Shown: positions 1 through 10,223, counted from the first letter of the stretch. The stretch is DNA of 59,265 bases from Pseudomonadota bacterium (GCA_025351005.1 JANXWS010000079.1:1-59265), one strand, 5' to 3'. Numbers and translations are program-made. Notes: generated from the sequence alone by a model not told the origin.

Positions 1-14
1 TCCCACCTGACGTC

Positions 15-43
15 ACTATAGGGACGCCGGCGCGCGAGGTCAA
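15..43 (-). promoter_or_regulatory. Strong sigma-70 promoter for an off-window leftward gene, probably mraZ
   Basis: On the minus strand there is TTGACC (43-38), a 17-base spacer, and TATAGT (20-15), an almost consensus vegetative promoter. Transcription would start near position 8 and run off the window. The last bases on that strand read GTGGGA, which resembles one unit of the TGGGN repeats bound by MraZ upstream of mraZ. In many Gammaproteobacteria rsmI and rnpB lie next to mraZ and the division/cell-wall cluster, so an mraZ promoter is the natural reading. The downstream gene itself is not visible. Confidence 0.7.
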
Positions 44-170
44 CGTTCCAGGAGCGAATTTTTCCTGCGGCTACAGAGACTTACCAGTGAGACCCGGTTC
101 ACATTCTGGGAAATGAACCTTGTATGAATCAGAGGCTTACAACAGCCTCTTTGTCCATAATGTCAGGGTC

Positions 171-208
171 AAGCAAGAAACGGGCCAACGACGGTGCGAA
201 ATGGCCCG
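171..208 (-). terminator. Intrinsic terminator of rnpB
   Basis: Just past the 3' end of the RNase P RNA, the minus strand folds a perfect 7-bp stem (CGGGCCA, 208-202, with TGGCCCG, 187-181, read on the minus strand) around a 14-base loop. It is followed by the T-rich run TTTCTTGCTT (180-171). Its position about 15 bases after the mature RNA end fits a rho-independent terminator. Confidence 0.6.
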
Positions 209-222
209 CCAGCGCGAGAAAA

Positions 223-607
<385 letters not shown>

Positions 608-636
608 CGGCACGATAGGGCGACGGCGGGCCAAGC

Positions 637-1506
637 TCAAGTGTCTTCGGCGGGCGGCGCGCGCTGCAGCGCGAGCGCCCGGTCGTAGACGCGGTTGCGC
701 CGCTCGCCGCACAATTCGGCCGCGAGGTCGACCGCGCGTGACAGCGGCAGCGCGCCAAGCAGCGCGCGCAGGGTCCGGTCGAGCTGCAGCGCGTCCCGCG
801 GCGCGTCGGGCCCGGGTTCCGGTGCCCCGGCGACCACCAGCACCGACTCGCCACGGGCGACGTCCGGGTCGCTGGCCGCGAGCGCGGCGAGTTCAGCGAG
901 CGTGCCCCGGTAGGTCGTCTCGTGCAGCTTGGTGAGCTCGCGCGCCAGCACCGCCCGCCGGCCGGCGCCGAACGCAGCCGCGACGTCGGCCAGCGTGTCG
1001 CCGACGCGGTGCGGCGCCTCGTAAAACACAAGCGTGCGCGACTCGCCGGCAAGCGCGGCCAGGCGCGTGCGCCTGGCCGCGCCGCGGCTCGGCAGGAAGC
1101 CTTCGAACGCGAAACGATCGGTCGGCAGGCCGGCCACCGACAGTGCCGCGACCGCGGCACACGCGCCGGGAATCGCCACGACCGCGACGCCGGCGGCCGC
1201 CGCCGCCGCGACCAGGCGGAATCCCGGATCACTGATCAGCGGCGTGCCGGCGTCGGAGACGAGCGCCATGCGGGCCCCGCCGGCGAGCCGCGCGACGAGC
1301 TCCTCAGCCCGCGCCGCCTCGTTGTGCTCGTGCAATGCGATAAGCGGCGTCGAGATCCCGCACAGCGCCAGCAGCTGGCCCGTGTGGCGCGTGTCCTCGG
1401 CGGCGATCAGCTCGACGTCGGCGAGGGTCGAACGCGCGCGATCGCTCCAGTCGGCGCGGTTGCCGATCGGTGTCGCGACGACGAAGAGTGTGCCGGGCGC
1501 TGACAC
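637..1506 (-). CDS. rsmI: 16S rRNA (cytidine-1402-2'-O)-methyltransferase RsmI
   Basis: Methylates the 2'-OH of C1402 in 16S rRNA using SAM. The 289-residue protein matches the usual family length and belongs to the tetrapyrrole methylase fold. It has the N-terminal VVATPIGN, AEDTRHTGQLL, the HEHNE segment and VSDAGTPLISDPG, all RsmI signatures. The frame stays open far upstream, but that part is antisense to lpoA; I start at GTG 1506, immediately before SAPGTLFVVATP. It is divergent from lpoA (61-base gap) and is followed by rnpB. The yraN and diaA genes that often sit beside this pair elsewhere are not here. Confidence 0.95.
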   Translation of the reverse strand: MSAPGTLFVVATPIGNRADWSDRARSTLADVELIAAEDTRHTGQLLALCGISTPLIALHEHNEAARAEELVARLAGGARMALVSDAGTPLISDPGFRLVAAAAAAGVAVVAIPGACAAVAALSVAGLPTDRFAFEGFLPSRGAARRTRLAALAGESRTLVFYEAPHRVGDTLADVAAAFGAGRRAVLARELTKLHETTYRGTLAELAALAASDPDVARGESVLVVAGAPEPGPDAPRDALQLDRTLRALLGALPLSRAVDLAAELCGERRNRVYDRALALQRAPPAEDT

Positions 1507-1567
1507 TATACTGGGCGGTCGGCGCGCGAAATCCGCGCGACGGCATCGTGCACGGAGGGATCGGCCC

Positions 1568-3463
1568 ATGCAATGTCCCGTCGGCGACCGCCCGGCGCAC
1601 GCGGCAGCGGCGCGCGCGTATCTCGCACTGCTCGGCACTGTCGCGCTCGCGGCGTGCACGCCGAGCCGCGACCTCGCCCAGCCCGCCGAGCGCGCGGCCG
1701 CAGTCGAACGGCCGGAGCGCCTGTCCCGCAGCGGCGACCATGCGGCCGCGGCGCAGCGTTGGGAACAGATCGCGGCAGGTGCGCACGGCGACGCCCGCGT
1801 CCAGGCACTGGCCGCGGCGGCGCGCGAATGGCTGCGCGCCGCGAGCCCCGGCGACGCACGGCGCGTCGGCGCTGCGCTCGAGGCGCTGCCCGATGTCGAT
1901 CCGCGTTCCGCCGCGGGCACCACGCGCGGCATCGTGGTCGCGGAAGTGGCGCTTGCAGCGGGGCAACCCGAGCAGGCGCTGACCGCGCTGCGCGCGCTTG
2001 GCGAACCGCCACCGGCCGGCGCGGAGGCCGAGATCCTGCTGCTGCGGGGACGTGCGTGCCTCGACGCCGGTCGCGCGCGCGACGGCATCGCGGCATTCGC
2101 GGCGCGCGAGCGCGTGCTGCCGCCGGCGCAGCTCGCCGACAATCGCCGGAGCCTGTGGGATGCGCTACGGTCCGCCGCCGCCCGCGGCGCCGACGTCTCC
2201 CCACCGGCGGGCGCGGACCCGGTCACCGCCGGCTGGCTCGAGCTCGCACGAATCGTCACCCGCGGCCAGCGGAATCCGTTCACGCAGCGCGCGCAGCTCG
2301 CCGCGTGGCGAACCCGTTATCCTCTGCATCCCGCCAGCAGCGCAGTCGTCGACGCCATGCAGGACACGGACGCCTCCAAGCTCAAGCTGCCGGGCCAGAT
2401 CGCGTTGCTGCTGCCGCTGTCCGGCCGACTGACCGACGCCGGCGAGTCGCTGCGCGACGGGTTCATGACGGCCTATTACCAGCAGGACGTCGCGAGCCGT
2501 CCCATCGTCCGGATCTACGATTCGACGACCGATGCGGCCGCAAGCTACTTGCGCGCACTCGCCGACGGCGCCGCCTTCGTCGTCGGCCCGCTCGGCAAGG
2601 AAAATGTGGCGGCAGTGCGGGCCGTGGCCGATGGCAGCGTGCCAACGCTGGTCCTGAACATGCTGTCAGACGGCGAAACGACCCCGCAGGTCTTCTACCA
2701 GTTTGCGCTAGCGCCGGAGGATGAGGCACGCCAGGTCGCCGAGCAGCTGCTGAGCGATGGACGGCGCATGGGAGTCGCGCTGGTGCCGGGCGGCGAGTGG
2801 GGCGCCCGCGTGCTGACGGCGTTCCAAGGCGCATTCACCGGCGGCGGCGGCACGCTGGTGACGACGATGACCTACGGCGCCGGCACGACCGACTTTTCCG
2901 CGGTGCTGGTCCCGCTGCTCGGCTTCGAGGAGAGCCAGCACCGCCACCAGGCGCTGGTCGCCATCGTCGGCGGGCCGCTGCAGTTCACGCCGCGCCGGCG
3001 CGACGACCTGCAGTTTGTGTTCTTCGCCGGCCAGCCGGTGCAGGGCCGGCTGGTACGCCCTCAGCTCAAGTTCCACTATGCCGGCGATCTGCCGTTCTAC
3101 TCGACGTCGGACATCTACGACCCGGACCCGCAGGCCAACCAGGACCTCGAAGGCGCGACATTCGTCGACATACCGTGGCTCATCGCCGACGAGCCAGCGG
3201 TCGCCGAGCTGCGCGCCACGGTCGCACAGCTGTGGCCGGCGAATGCGCGCCGCCGCGGCCGCCTGTTCGCGATGGGCTTCGACACCTGGCGGCTGGTGGG
3301 TGCCTTTGCGACCGCCAGTGGGCCTATCCGCGAGCCGCTGGCCGGCATGACCGGCCGCCTGACGATCGACGCCGCGGGACGGGTGCGGCGTAAACTCGAC
3401 TGGGCGACCGTCGGGCCGGACGGTGAGGCGCGGCCATTACCCGCGCGCAGCCCCGATCCCTAG
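1568..3463 (+). CDS. lpoA: Penicillin-binding protein activator LpoA (outer-membrane lipoprotein)
   Basis: Outer-membrane lipoprotein that reaches through the periplasm to stimulate the peptidoglycan synthase PBP1A. The ATG at 1568 has a good ribosome site (GGAGGGA, about 8 bases upstream). A short signal sequence ends in the lipobox LAAC with Cys30 as the lipidated residue. Residues of about 40-250 are Ala/Arg-rich helical repeats of the TPR-like N domain; from about residue 270 (GQIALLLPLSGR) a periplasmic-binding-protein-like C domain follows. At 631 residues it is close to the usual length. Its stop overlaps by 4 bases with the convergent DUF938 gene. Its placement beside rsmI is typical. 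Confidence 0.92.
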   Translation: MQCPVGDRPAHAAAARAYLALLGTVALAACTPSRDLAQPAERAAAVERPERLSRSGDHAAAAQRWEQIAAGAHGDARVQALAAAAREWLRAASPGDARRVGAALEALPDVDPRSAAGTTRGIVVAEVALAAGQPEQALTALRALGEPPPAGAEAEILLLRGRACLDAGRARDGIAAFAARERVLPPAQLADNRRSLWDALRSAAARGADVSPPAGADPVTAGWLELARIVTRGQRNPFTQRAQLAAWRTRYPLHPASSAVVDAMQDTDASKLKLPGQIALLLPLSGRLTDAGESLRDGFMTAYYQQDVASRPIVRIYDSTTDAAASYLRALADGAAFVVGPLGKENVAAVRAVADGSVPTLVLNMLSDGETTPQVFYQFALAPEDEARQVAEQLLSDGRRMGVALVPGGEWGARVLTAFQGAFTGGGGTLVTTMTYGAGTTDFSAVLVPLLGFEESQHRHQALVAIVGGPLQFTPRRRDDLQFVFFAGQPVQGRLVRPQLKFHYAGDLPFYSTSDIYDPDPQANQDLEGATFVDIPWLIADEPAVAELRATVAQLWPANARRRGRLFAMGFDTWRLVGAFATASGPIREPLAGMTGRLTIDAAGRVRRKLDWATVGPDGEARPLPARSPDP

Positions 3464-4095
3464 CGTGCGCCGCCGGCGGCGGCGCGATCGAGAGCGAACA
3501 CGACGGCGAGATTGTTGGCGGGCAGGCGCCGCACCAGGCGCCGCGCCAGCCCGTGGCGTGCCGCGAGCCGCGTGACCTCGTCAAGATCGCGCACGCCCCA
3601 CGCCGGATTGCCGGCGCGCAGCGTCGCATCGAAGGCCGCGTTCGAGCCCGCGGTATGGCGGCCGCGCTCCTTGAACGGCCCGTACAGGAACAGCAGTCCC
3701 GCGCCGTCCGGGCCGAGCACGTCGCTGCTGCCGGCGAGCAGCGCCTCGGTGGCCGCTTCCGCCGCGACATGGATCATGTTGATGCAGACCACGGCATCAA
3801 CGCCGGCGGCGACGGGCCATGGTCGGCGCAGCACATCGACGTCGAGCGGCATGGCCACGTTGGCAAGCGCCGCGGCCGCGCGCCGGGCCGCGATCGCCGC
3901 GCGCCGGGAGGGATCCGGATCCGACGGCTGCCAGCAGAGCGCGGGCAACGCCGCCGCGAAATGCAGTACGTGCTGCCCGGTGCCCGACGCGATCTCCAGC
4001 ACGCGGCCGCGTGCGGGCAGCACCTCGCTCAACACCGATAGTATCGGCGCCTTGTTGCGCTCGGCCGCGGCCGATGCAGGAAGTTCCGCCGCCAT
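3460..4095 (-). CDS. DUF938 family SAM-dependent methyltransferase
   Basis: A 211-residue class I methyltransferase-fold protein of the DUF938 family; substrate unknown. The SAM site is visible as LEIASGTGQHVLHFA (about residues 33-47), followed by the acidic DPDPS loop, and the family segment CINMIHVA. The FLYGPFKERGRHTAGSN stretch is characteristic of DUF938. The 3' ends of this gene and lpoA overlap, sharing 3460-3463. A 50-base gap separates it from sspB upstream on the same strand, so co-transcription from the sspB side is possible. The family call is firm, but the reaction has not been established from sequence. Confidence 0.85.
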   Translation of the reverse strand: MAAELPASAAAERNKAPILSVLSEVLPARGRVLEIASGTGQHVLHFAAALPALCWQPSDPDPSRRAAIAARRAAAALANVAMPLDVDVLRRPWPVAAGVDAVVCINMIHVAAEAATEALLAGSSDVLGPDGAGLLFLYGPFKERGRHTAGSNAAFDATLRAGNPAWGVRDLDEVTRLAARHGLARRLVRRLPANNLAVVFALDRAAAGGAR

Positions 4096-4145
4096 AGCCG
4101 CCGCCCCGTGGCACGCCGCTGTCTGACGGCGGCGTCGCCAGTCCG

Positions 4146-4562
4146 CTACTTGACGACCTTTAGTCTCGGCTTTGGCCGGCGCGCCGGGTCGTCACCGGCA
4201 GCCTTGCCGGGACCGCCGGACGGCTCCGGCGCCGGGTCGTCGTCCGCGAAAATCATCCCCTGGCCGGTCTCGCGGGCATAGATCCCGAGCACCGCGTGGG
4301 CGGGCACGCGCACCTCGAAGGCGACGCCACCGAAGCGCGCGTTGAAGCTGATCCAGTCGTTCTTGAGCAGCAGGCCGTCGGTCGCCTCGTAGCTCGCGTT
4401 GAGCACGATCTTGCCGTCGCGAACGTACTGGCGCGGCACGTCGACGCCGTCGGTGGCTGCGTCGACGACCAGGTGCGGCGTCTGGCCGTTGTCGGTCATC
4501 CACTCGTGCATCGCCCGCAGCAGGTACGGGCGGCGCGAGGTCAGCGGATTTTCCTTCGACAT
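4146..4562 (-). CDS. sspB: ClpXP protease specificity-enhancing factor SspB
   Basis: Adaptor that delivers ssrA-tagged stalled translation products to ClpXP. The 138-residue protein has the substrate-binding fold starting TSRRPYLLRAMHEW and HLVVDA, with LNASYEATDGLLL and NDWISFNARFGG as family blocks. After a flexible Pro/Gly/Asp-rich linker it ends in RLKVVK, matching the ClpX-binding tail motif (LRVVK in E. coli). It follows the cytochrome bc1 operon by 24 bases, the same arrangement as in Pseudomonas and Xanthomonas, but sspA, which usually lies between them, is missing. Confidence 0.95.
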   Translation of the reverse strand: MSKENPLTSRRPYLLRAMHEWMTDNGQTPHLVVDAATDGVDVPRQYVRDGKIVLNASYEATDGLLLKNDWISFNARFGGVAFEVRVPAHAVLGIYARETGQGMIFADDDPAPEPSGGPGKAAGDDPARRPKPRLKVVK

Positions 4563-4586
4563 GGAGTGCCGAGCTCCCCGCGCGAC

Positions 4587-5336
4587 TCAGTGCACGTCGC
4601 GCCAGTACTCTTTGTTGAGCAGGTAGGCGAACGCCGTGAACGCCATCAGGAACAGGGTCACCCAAACGCCCAGGTTGCGCCGCTTCACTTCAATCGGCTC
4701 GCCGATGTACTGGAGGAAGTTGACCGTGTCGCGGACGAATTCGTCGTACTGCTCGCGCGACAGGCGGCCCGGCGCCACCGGCTCGAAGTGATCGAACACC
4801 GGCGTCGCCTCGCCGGCCTCGGACTTGAAGACCGCATTCTGCAAGCCTTGCAGGTCAACGAGCACGTGCGGCATGGCCGTGCCCGGCAGCACCACGTTGT
4901 TGACGCCGGTCGGACGCGAGGCATCGGCGTAGAAGCTGCGCAGGTACGCATACAGGTAGTCGGTGCCGCGGGCACGGGCGATCAGCGACAGGTCGGGCGT
5001 CGCGATGCCGAACCACTTGACGGCGTCGGCTGCCGAGAGCGAGCTCTGGATGGTGTCGAAGGACTTGTCCGACGTGAACATCAGGTTGGCCTTGAGCTCG
5101 GCCTCCGGAATGCCGAGATCGGCGGCCACCCTGTTGTAGCGGACGAATTTCGCCGAGTGGCAGCCCGAGCAGTAGTTCATGAAGTTGCGCGCGCCACGCT
5201 GCAGCGAGTCGCGGTTGCGCACGTCGTTGCCTGCGGGCGGCAGGGACGGGCCCTCCTCGGCAGGCGCTGCCAGCGGCAGCAGCAGGAGCGCCACCGCGGC
5301 GAGCGCTGTCGCCCGCGGGAGGATCTCAATGCGCAT
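4587..5336 (-). CDS. petC: Cytochrome c1 subunit of the bc1 complex
   Basis: Membrane-anchored c-type cytochrome that passes electrons from the Rieske protein to soluble cytochrome c. It has a cleavable signal peptide (residues 1-26, ending APAEE), one haem-binding CSGCH motif (Cys56, Cys59, His60), and a C-terminal membrane anchor (VWVTLFLMAFTAFAYLL) followed by a short cytoplasmic tail. The length of 249 residues is normal. Its start overlaps the petB stop by 11 bases, so translation is probably coupled. Confidence 0.96.
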   Translation of the reverse strand: MRIEILPRATALAAVALLLLPLAAPAEEGPSLPPAGNDVRNRDSLQRGARNFMNYCSGCHSAKFVRYNRVAADLGIPEAELKANLMFTSDKSFDTIQSSLSAADAVKWFGIATPDLSLIARARGTDYLYAYLRSFYADASRPTGVNNVVLPGTAMPHVLVDLQGLQNAVFKSEAGEATPVFDHFEPVAPGRLSREQYDEFVRDTVNFLQYIGEPIEVKRRNLGVWVTLFLMAFTAFAYLLNKEYWRDVH

Positions 5337-6588
5337 GATAGGTCACCCTCTCCGGCACCGGCTTGACGCCGTCGATCCTCGAGTACCAGGGCATGAGCAC
5401 GAAGAATGCGAAGTACAGGGCCGTGAAGACCCGGCTGACCAGCGGCAGGTTGCCGACCGGTGGCTTCATACCGCAGTAACCGAGCACGACGAACGAGAGC
5501 GCAAACACCGCGAGCGCGAGCTTGGAGATCCACCCCTTGTAGCGGATCGACTTGACCGGGGAGCGGTCGAGCCACGGCAGGAAGAACGGCAGCATCAGCG
5601 CCGCGAACATCACGATCACGCCCCACACCTGGGTGCCGAAGTACGAAGGCACGGCGCGCAGCATCGCGTAGAAGGGTGTGAAGTACCACACCGGCGCGAT
5701 ATGCGGCGGCGTCTGCATGGGATTCGCCTGCTCGAAATTCGGCGCCTCGAGAAAATACCCGTTCATGGTCGGCGCGAAGAACACGATGCCGCAGAACAGC
5801 AGCAGGAAGACGCCGAGGCCGAAGGTGTCCTTGACGGTCATGTACGGGTGGAACGGCACGCCGTCGAGCGGGATGCCGCGGGCGTCCTTGGTCTTCTTGA
5901 TCTCGATGCCGTCCGGGTTGTTGGATCCAACCTGGTGCAGCGCCAGTATGTGCGCGACCACGAGGAACACCAGGACCAGCGGGATCGCCGCCACGTGCAG
6001 CGCGAAGAACCGGTTCAGCGTGATGTCGGAAATGAAGTAGTCGCCCTTGATCCACTCGGCGAGCGACTCGCCGATTACCGGCACGGTACCGAACAACGAC
6101 ACGATCACCTGCGCGCCCCAGTACGACATGTTGCCCCACGGCAGCAGGTAGCCGAGGAAGGCTTCGGCGATCAGGCACACGTAGATCACCATGCCGAACA
6201 GCCACAGCAGCTCGCGCGGCGCCCGGTACGAGCCGTACATCAGCGCGCGGAACATGTGCAGGTAGACGACGATGAAGAACGCCGAGGCGCCGGTCGAATG
6301 CAGGTAGCGGATCAACCAGCCCCACTCCACGTCGCGCATGATGTACTCGACCGACGCGAAGGCCTCGGCCGCGTTCGGCTTGTAGCTCATCGTCAGGAAG
6401 ATGCCGGTCACCAGCTGCAGCACGAGCACGACCAGGCTGAGCGAGCCGAACAAGTACCAGTAGTTGAAATTCTTCGGCGCGTAGTACTCGGTGATGTGCT
6501 CCTTGAGCATCGACTCGAGCGGGAAGCGCGCGTTGATCCAGCCCCAGAGTCCGGGGGCCGGAGTCGTGCCGTAGCCGTCCTTCGCCAT
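5326..6588 (-). CDS. petB: Cytochrome b subunit of the bc1 complex
   Basis: Eight-helix membrane core of ubiquinol:cytochrome c oxidoreductase, holding the two b haems and the Qo and Qi sites. At 420 residues it is a single full-length cytochrome b, not split. Recognisable blocks include WYLFGSLSLVVLVLQLVTG, the DVEWGWLIRYLHSTGASAFF region with haem-ligand His, and the second pair of haem ligands in LHVAAIPLVLVFLVVAHI. It also has GYLLPWGNMSYWGAQV. It lies 29 bases after petA and overlaps petC. Confidence 0.97.
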   Translation of the reverse strand: MAKDGYGTTPAPGLWGWINARFPLESMLKEHITEYYAPKNFNYWYLFGSLSLVVLVLQLVTGIFLTMSYKPNAAEAFASVEYIMRDVEWGWLIRYLHSTGASAFFIVVYLHMFRALMYGSYRAPRELLWLFGMVIYVCLIAEAFLGYLLPWGNMSYWGAQVIVSLFGTVPVIGESLAEWIKGDYFISDITLNRFFALHVAAIPLVLVFLVVAHILALHQVGSNNPDGIEIKKTKDARGIPLDGVPFHPYMTVKDTFGLGVFLLLFCGIVFFAPTMNGYFLEAPNFEQANPMQTPPHIAPVWYFTPFYAMLRAVPSYFGTQVWGVIVMFAALMLPFFLPWLDRSPVKSIRYKGWISKLALAVFALSFVVLGYCGMKPPVGNLPLVSRVFTALYFAFFVLMPWYSRIDGVKPVPERVTYHAH

Positions 6589-6617
6589 CGTCTGGGCTCC
6601 TTCGCCGGGCGGTCCGC

Positions 6618-7211
6618 TCAGGCGGACTGCGTGCTGTCGCTGCCGACCAGGATGCGGCCTTCGCTGAGGAACGCGTACGGCGGCACCGTCAGGTTCGATG
6701 GCGCCGGCACGCCCTTGAAGACGCGCCCGGACAGGTCGAACTTCGAACCGTGACAGGGGCAGTAGAAGCCGCCCGGCCAGTCAGCGGACACGGTCACGTC
6801 CGGAGCCTCGAATTTTGGCAGCGGCGAGCAGCCGAGGTGAGTGCAGACGCCGAGCACGACGAGAAACTCCGGCTTCAGCGCCCGTGCATCGTTCTTGGCG
6901 AAGGCCGGCTGCACCGACGCCTCGGAACCGGGATCGAGCAGAAAAGGCGTGGCGCGCGCGAGCTGGTGCAGCATTTCCGGGGTGCGGCGCACGATCCAGA
7001 CCGGTTTGCCGCGCCACTCGACCTTCAGCATCGCGCCGGGCTCGAGCTTGCTGATGTCGATCTCGATCGGCGCGCCGAGCGCCTTGGCGCGCGCGTTGGG
7101 CTTCCAGCTGGCGAGGAATGGTGCCGCGGCAAACACGGCGCCGACCGCACCGGTGAGCGCCGTCGCCGCCGTCAACAGGCGGCGCCGCCCCTGGTCCACC
7201 ACATCGCTCAT
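6618..7211 (-). CDS. petA: Rieske iron-sulfur subunit of the bc1 complex
   Basis: Carries the high-potential 2Fe-2S cluster that takes the first electron from ubiquinol. The cluster ligands are in CTHLGC (Cys123, His125) and CPCHGS (Cys151, His154). The N-terminus has consecutive arginines (QGRRRLL) followed by a hydrophobic anchor (residues 13-33), as expected for Tat-inserted Rieske proteins. I start at ATG 7211, with a GGGGGGTG purine stretch upstream; the frame runs open further upstream but has no conserved sequence there. The length is 197 residues. It is the first gene of petABC-sspB. Confidence 0.96.
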   Translation of the reverse strand: MSDVVDQGRRRLLTAATALTGAVGAVFAAAPFLASWKPNARAKALGAPIEIDISKLEPGAMLKVEWRGKPVWIVRRTPEMLHQLARATPFLLDPGSEASVQPAFAKNDARALKPEFLVVLGVCTHLGCSPLPKFEAPDVTVSADWPGGFYCPCHGSKFDLSGRVFKGVPAPSNLTVPPYAFLSEGRILVGSDSTQSA

Positions 7212-7322
7212 GAACACCCCCCGCTCGCTGCCCGGTCCGGCTCCGGCCGATGATCCTCGCTGCGCATGGCGGGCACGAAGCCGCGGACTGCCTGCAGGTT
7301 TCGCCGCGCCGAGGGATTTAGC

Positions 7323-7328
7323 ATTATA
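7323..7328 (-). promoter_or_regulatory. Candidate -10 element for petABC
   Basis: A perfect TATAAT on the minus strand lies about 110 bases upstream of petA in the 178-base divergent region shared with the DegS-type protease. No good -35 hexamer is present at 16-18 bases, so the promoter may depend on an activator or the call may be wrong. Confidence 0.45.
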
Positions 7329-7389
7329 CACACGTCGGAATCGGGGACGCGGCCGCGGGCCTGCGTCCGAGCCGGTCCGCGGGGGTCTC

Positions 7390-8580
7390 GTGCAGCGCCT
7401 GAGTCGCTTGGTCAAATACCTGTCGCCGTGGATCGCGCTCGGCCTGGCCGGTGCGCTCCTCGCCGTCTATCTGAAGCCGTCGCTGCTGCCCCGGCCGGCT
7501 GCCGCCAAGGTCGGCGCCGAGGCGTACCGGGCCGCGGAGGTGCCAGCGCCGGCCGCCGCCCGTGGTACCGGCGCCGAGGCGCCGGACGCGGAGCCGCGTC
7601 GCGGTGCACCGGCCACCTACGCCGACGCGATCGCGCGCGTCGCGCCGGCGGTGGTCAACGTCTCCACGCGGCGGGTCGTCGTCGAGCGCCAGCTGCCGGA
7701 GCAGTTCGCGCAGATCTTCCCGGACTGGCCGGAGTTCCGCCGCCGCGAGGAATCCAGCCGCGGCTCGGGCGTTATCCTCGACAGCGCCGGTCACATCGCG
7801 ACCAACTATCACGTCATCAAGGGCGTTCAGGAAATCATCGTGCAGCTCGTCGACGGGCGTTCCGCCCGCGCGCAGCTCGTCGGCACCGATCCCGACACCG
7901 ATCTCGCGATCCTCAAGATCGACCTGCGCGACCTGCCCGTCATGCCGCTCGGGCGCTCCGATCGGTTGCGGGTCGGCGACGTCGCCCTCGCAATCGGCAA
8001 TTCCGCCGGCCTCGGTCAGACCGTCACCCAGGGCATCGTCAGCGCCACCGGCCGTTCGCAGCTCGGGCTCGCGCTGCTCGAAAACTTCATCCAGACCGAC
8101 GCCGCGATCAACCCGGGCAACTCCGGTGGAGCGCTGGTGAACGCGGCCGGCGATCTGATCGGCATCAACACGGCGATCCTCAGCCACGAGCAGGGCATCG
8201 AGGGTATCGGCTTCGCGATCCCGGTCAACCTGGTACGCGGCGTAGCCGCCGAGATCGAGGCCAAGGGCCGGGTCGTGCGCGGCTGGTCCGGCGTCGGCGT
8301 CGGCGACCTGCCGCAGGGTCTGACCGACGAGCGCGGCCAGCCGGTGCAGGGCGTCGAGGTCATCGGCTTCTACCGCGACAGCCCCGCGCTCGCGACCGGG
8401 CTGCGACCCGGCGACGTACTCACGCACCTGGACGGCGCAGCGGTGACCGGGCGCCAGGATTTCCTCGGCCGCATCGCCCGCAAGTCGCCGGGCGAGACGG
8501 CGAAGGTGCGTGCCATCCGACCGGGCGAAGGTCGCTACGAGGCCGCGCTGCCGGTCGTGGCCCGACCGATCGAGCGCTGA
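7390..8580 (+). CDS. degS: DegS/AlgW-type periplasmic serine endoprotease
   Basis: Membrane-anchored trypsin-like protease that senses misfolded outer-membrane proteins and makes the first cut in the anti-sigma factor RseA/MucA. It starts at GTG 7390. One N-terminal membrane segment (about residues 12-28) is followed by an Ala/Pro-rich linker of about 50 residues, the protease domain with His141 (NYHVIKG), Asp171 (DTDLAIL) and Ser245 (NPGNSGGAL), and a single PDZ domain (about 285-385). The length of 396 residues with one PDZ fits DegS/AlgW, not two-PDZ DegP. Its position next to murA matches algW in Pseudomonas. The linker is longer than in E. coli DegS (355 residues). Confidence 0.9.
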   Translation: MQRLSRLVKYLSPWIALGLAGALLAVYLKPSLLPRPAAAKVGAEAYRAAEVPAPAAARGTGAEAPDAEPRRGAPATYADAIARVAPAVVNVSTRRVVVERQLPEQFAQIFPDWPEFRRREESSRGSGVILDSAGHIATNYHVIKGVQEIIVQLVDGRSARAQLVGTDPDTDLAILKIDLRDLPVMPLGRSDRLRVGDVALAIGNSAGLGQTVTQGIVSATGRSQLGLALLENFIQTDAAINPGNSGGALVNAAGDLIGINTAILSHEQGIEGIGFAIPVNLVRGVAAEIEAKGRVVRGWSGVGVGDLPQGLTDERGQPVQGVEVIGFYRDSPALATGLRPGDVLTHLDGAAVTGRQDFLGRIARKSPGETAKVRAIRPGEGRYEAALPVVARPIER

Positions 8581-8592
8581 GGCCAGGGGCGC

Positions 8593-9861
<1,269 letters not shown>

Positions 9862-10107
9862 TCAGCGACCCTCGCGGGCCGCCCACTCCTCGGGCGTGTG
9901 TGCCGCAATCGACAACGCGTGGATCTCTCGCCCGACGGCCGCACCGAGCGTCGCGTAGACCAGCTGGTGGCGCTGCAGTGCCCGCTTGCCGGCGAACTGC
10001 GGGGCGACCACGACGGCGTCAAAATGCGTGTCGTCGTCCGACCGTACCCTGGCGTGGCAGCCGGGCAGCCCGGCGACGATCTGGCGCTCGACTTCGGCGG
10101 CCTTCAT
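9862..10107 (-). CDS. ibaG: BolA family protein IbaG
   Basis: Small BolA-fold protein (81 residues) that partners monothiol glutaredoxins in iron-sulfur handling. The conserved RHQLVYATLG segment and the C-terminal IHALSIAAHTPEEW block identify the IbaG/YrbA branch. The start is ATG 10107; longer versions of the frame run antisense to kdsD and are rejected. It sits directly upstream of murA, as in E. coli, but the mlaFEDCB lipid-transport genes normally found with it are absent. Confidence 0.92.
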   Translation of the reverse strand: MKAAEVERQIVAGLPGCHARVRSDDDTHFDAVVVAPQFAGKRALQRHQLVYATLGAAVGREIHALSIAAHTPEEWAAREGR

Positions 10108-10214
10108 GGGGCTGGTTTGCTCGCTTGCTGGGGCGCATGACGCGTCGTGCCGCAGTGTAGTGAATCGGCCAAGGCCCGAACAGCGCCGCCCGCCCGCCGG
10201 GCCGGCGGCCAAGT

Positions 10215-10223
10215 TGGTATGAT
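10215..10223 (+). promoter_or_regulatory. Extended -10 promoter of the kdsD operon
   Basis: The sequence TGGTATGAT is an extended -10 element (TGn followed by a near-consensus hexamer), about 30 bases before the kdsD start. No clear -35 is visible, which extended -10 promoters can tolerate. The next gene-body features, GAGGT and the ATG at 10253, are well placed for a transcript starting near 10230. Confidence 0.5.

Noticed and set aside
131-150. Hairpin AGAGGC/GCCTCT downstream of rnpB
   Set aside because: Six base pairs with an 8-base loop and only three T on the plus side; the stronger hairpin at 181-208 fits the rnpB terminator better.
1507-1512. TATACT in the rsmI/lpoA gap as an lpoA promoter
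   Set aside because: No -35 at a workable distance and no extended -10. On the opposite strand TATAGT overlaps the rsmI start codon, so it cannot serve rsmI either.
637-2283. A 548-codon minus-strand frame containing rsmI
   Set aside because: Only the last 289 codons (from GTG 1506) are RsmI. The upstream part is antisense to lpoA and low-complexity.
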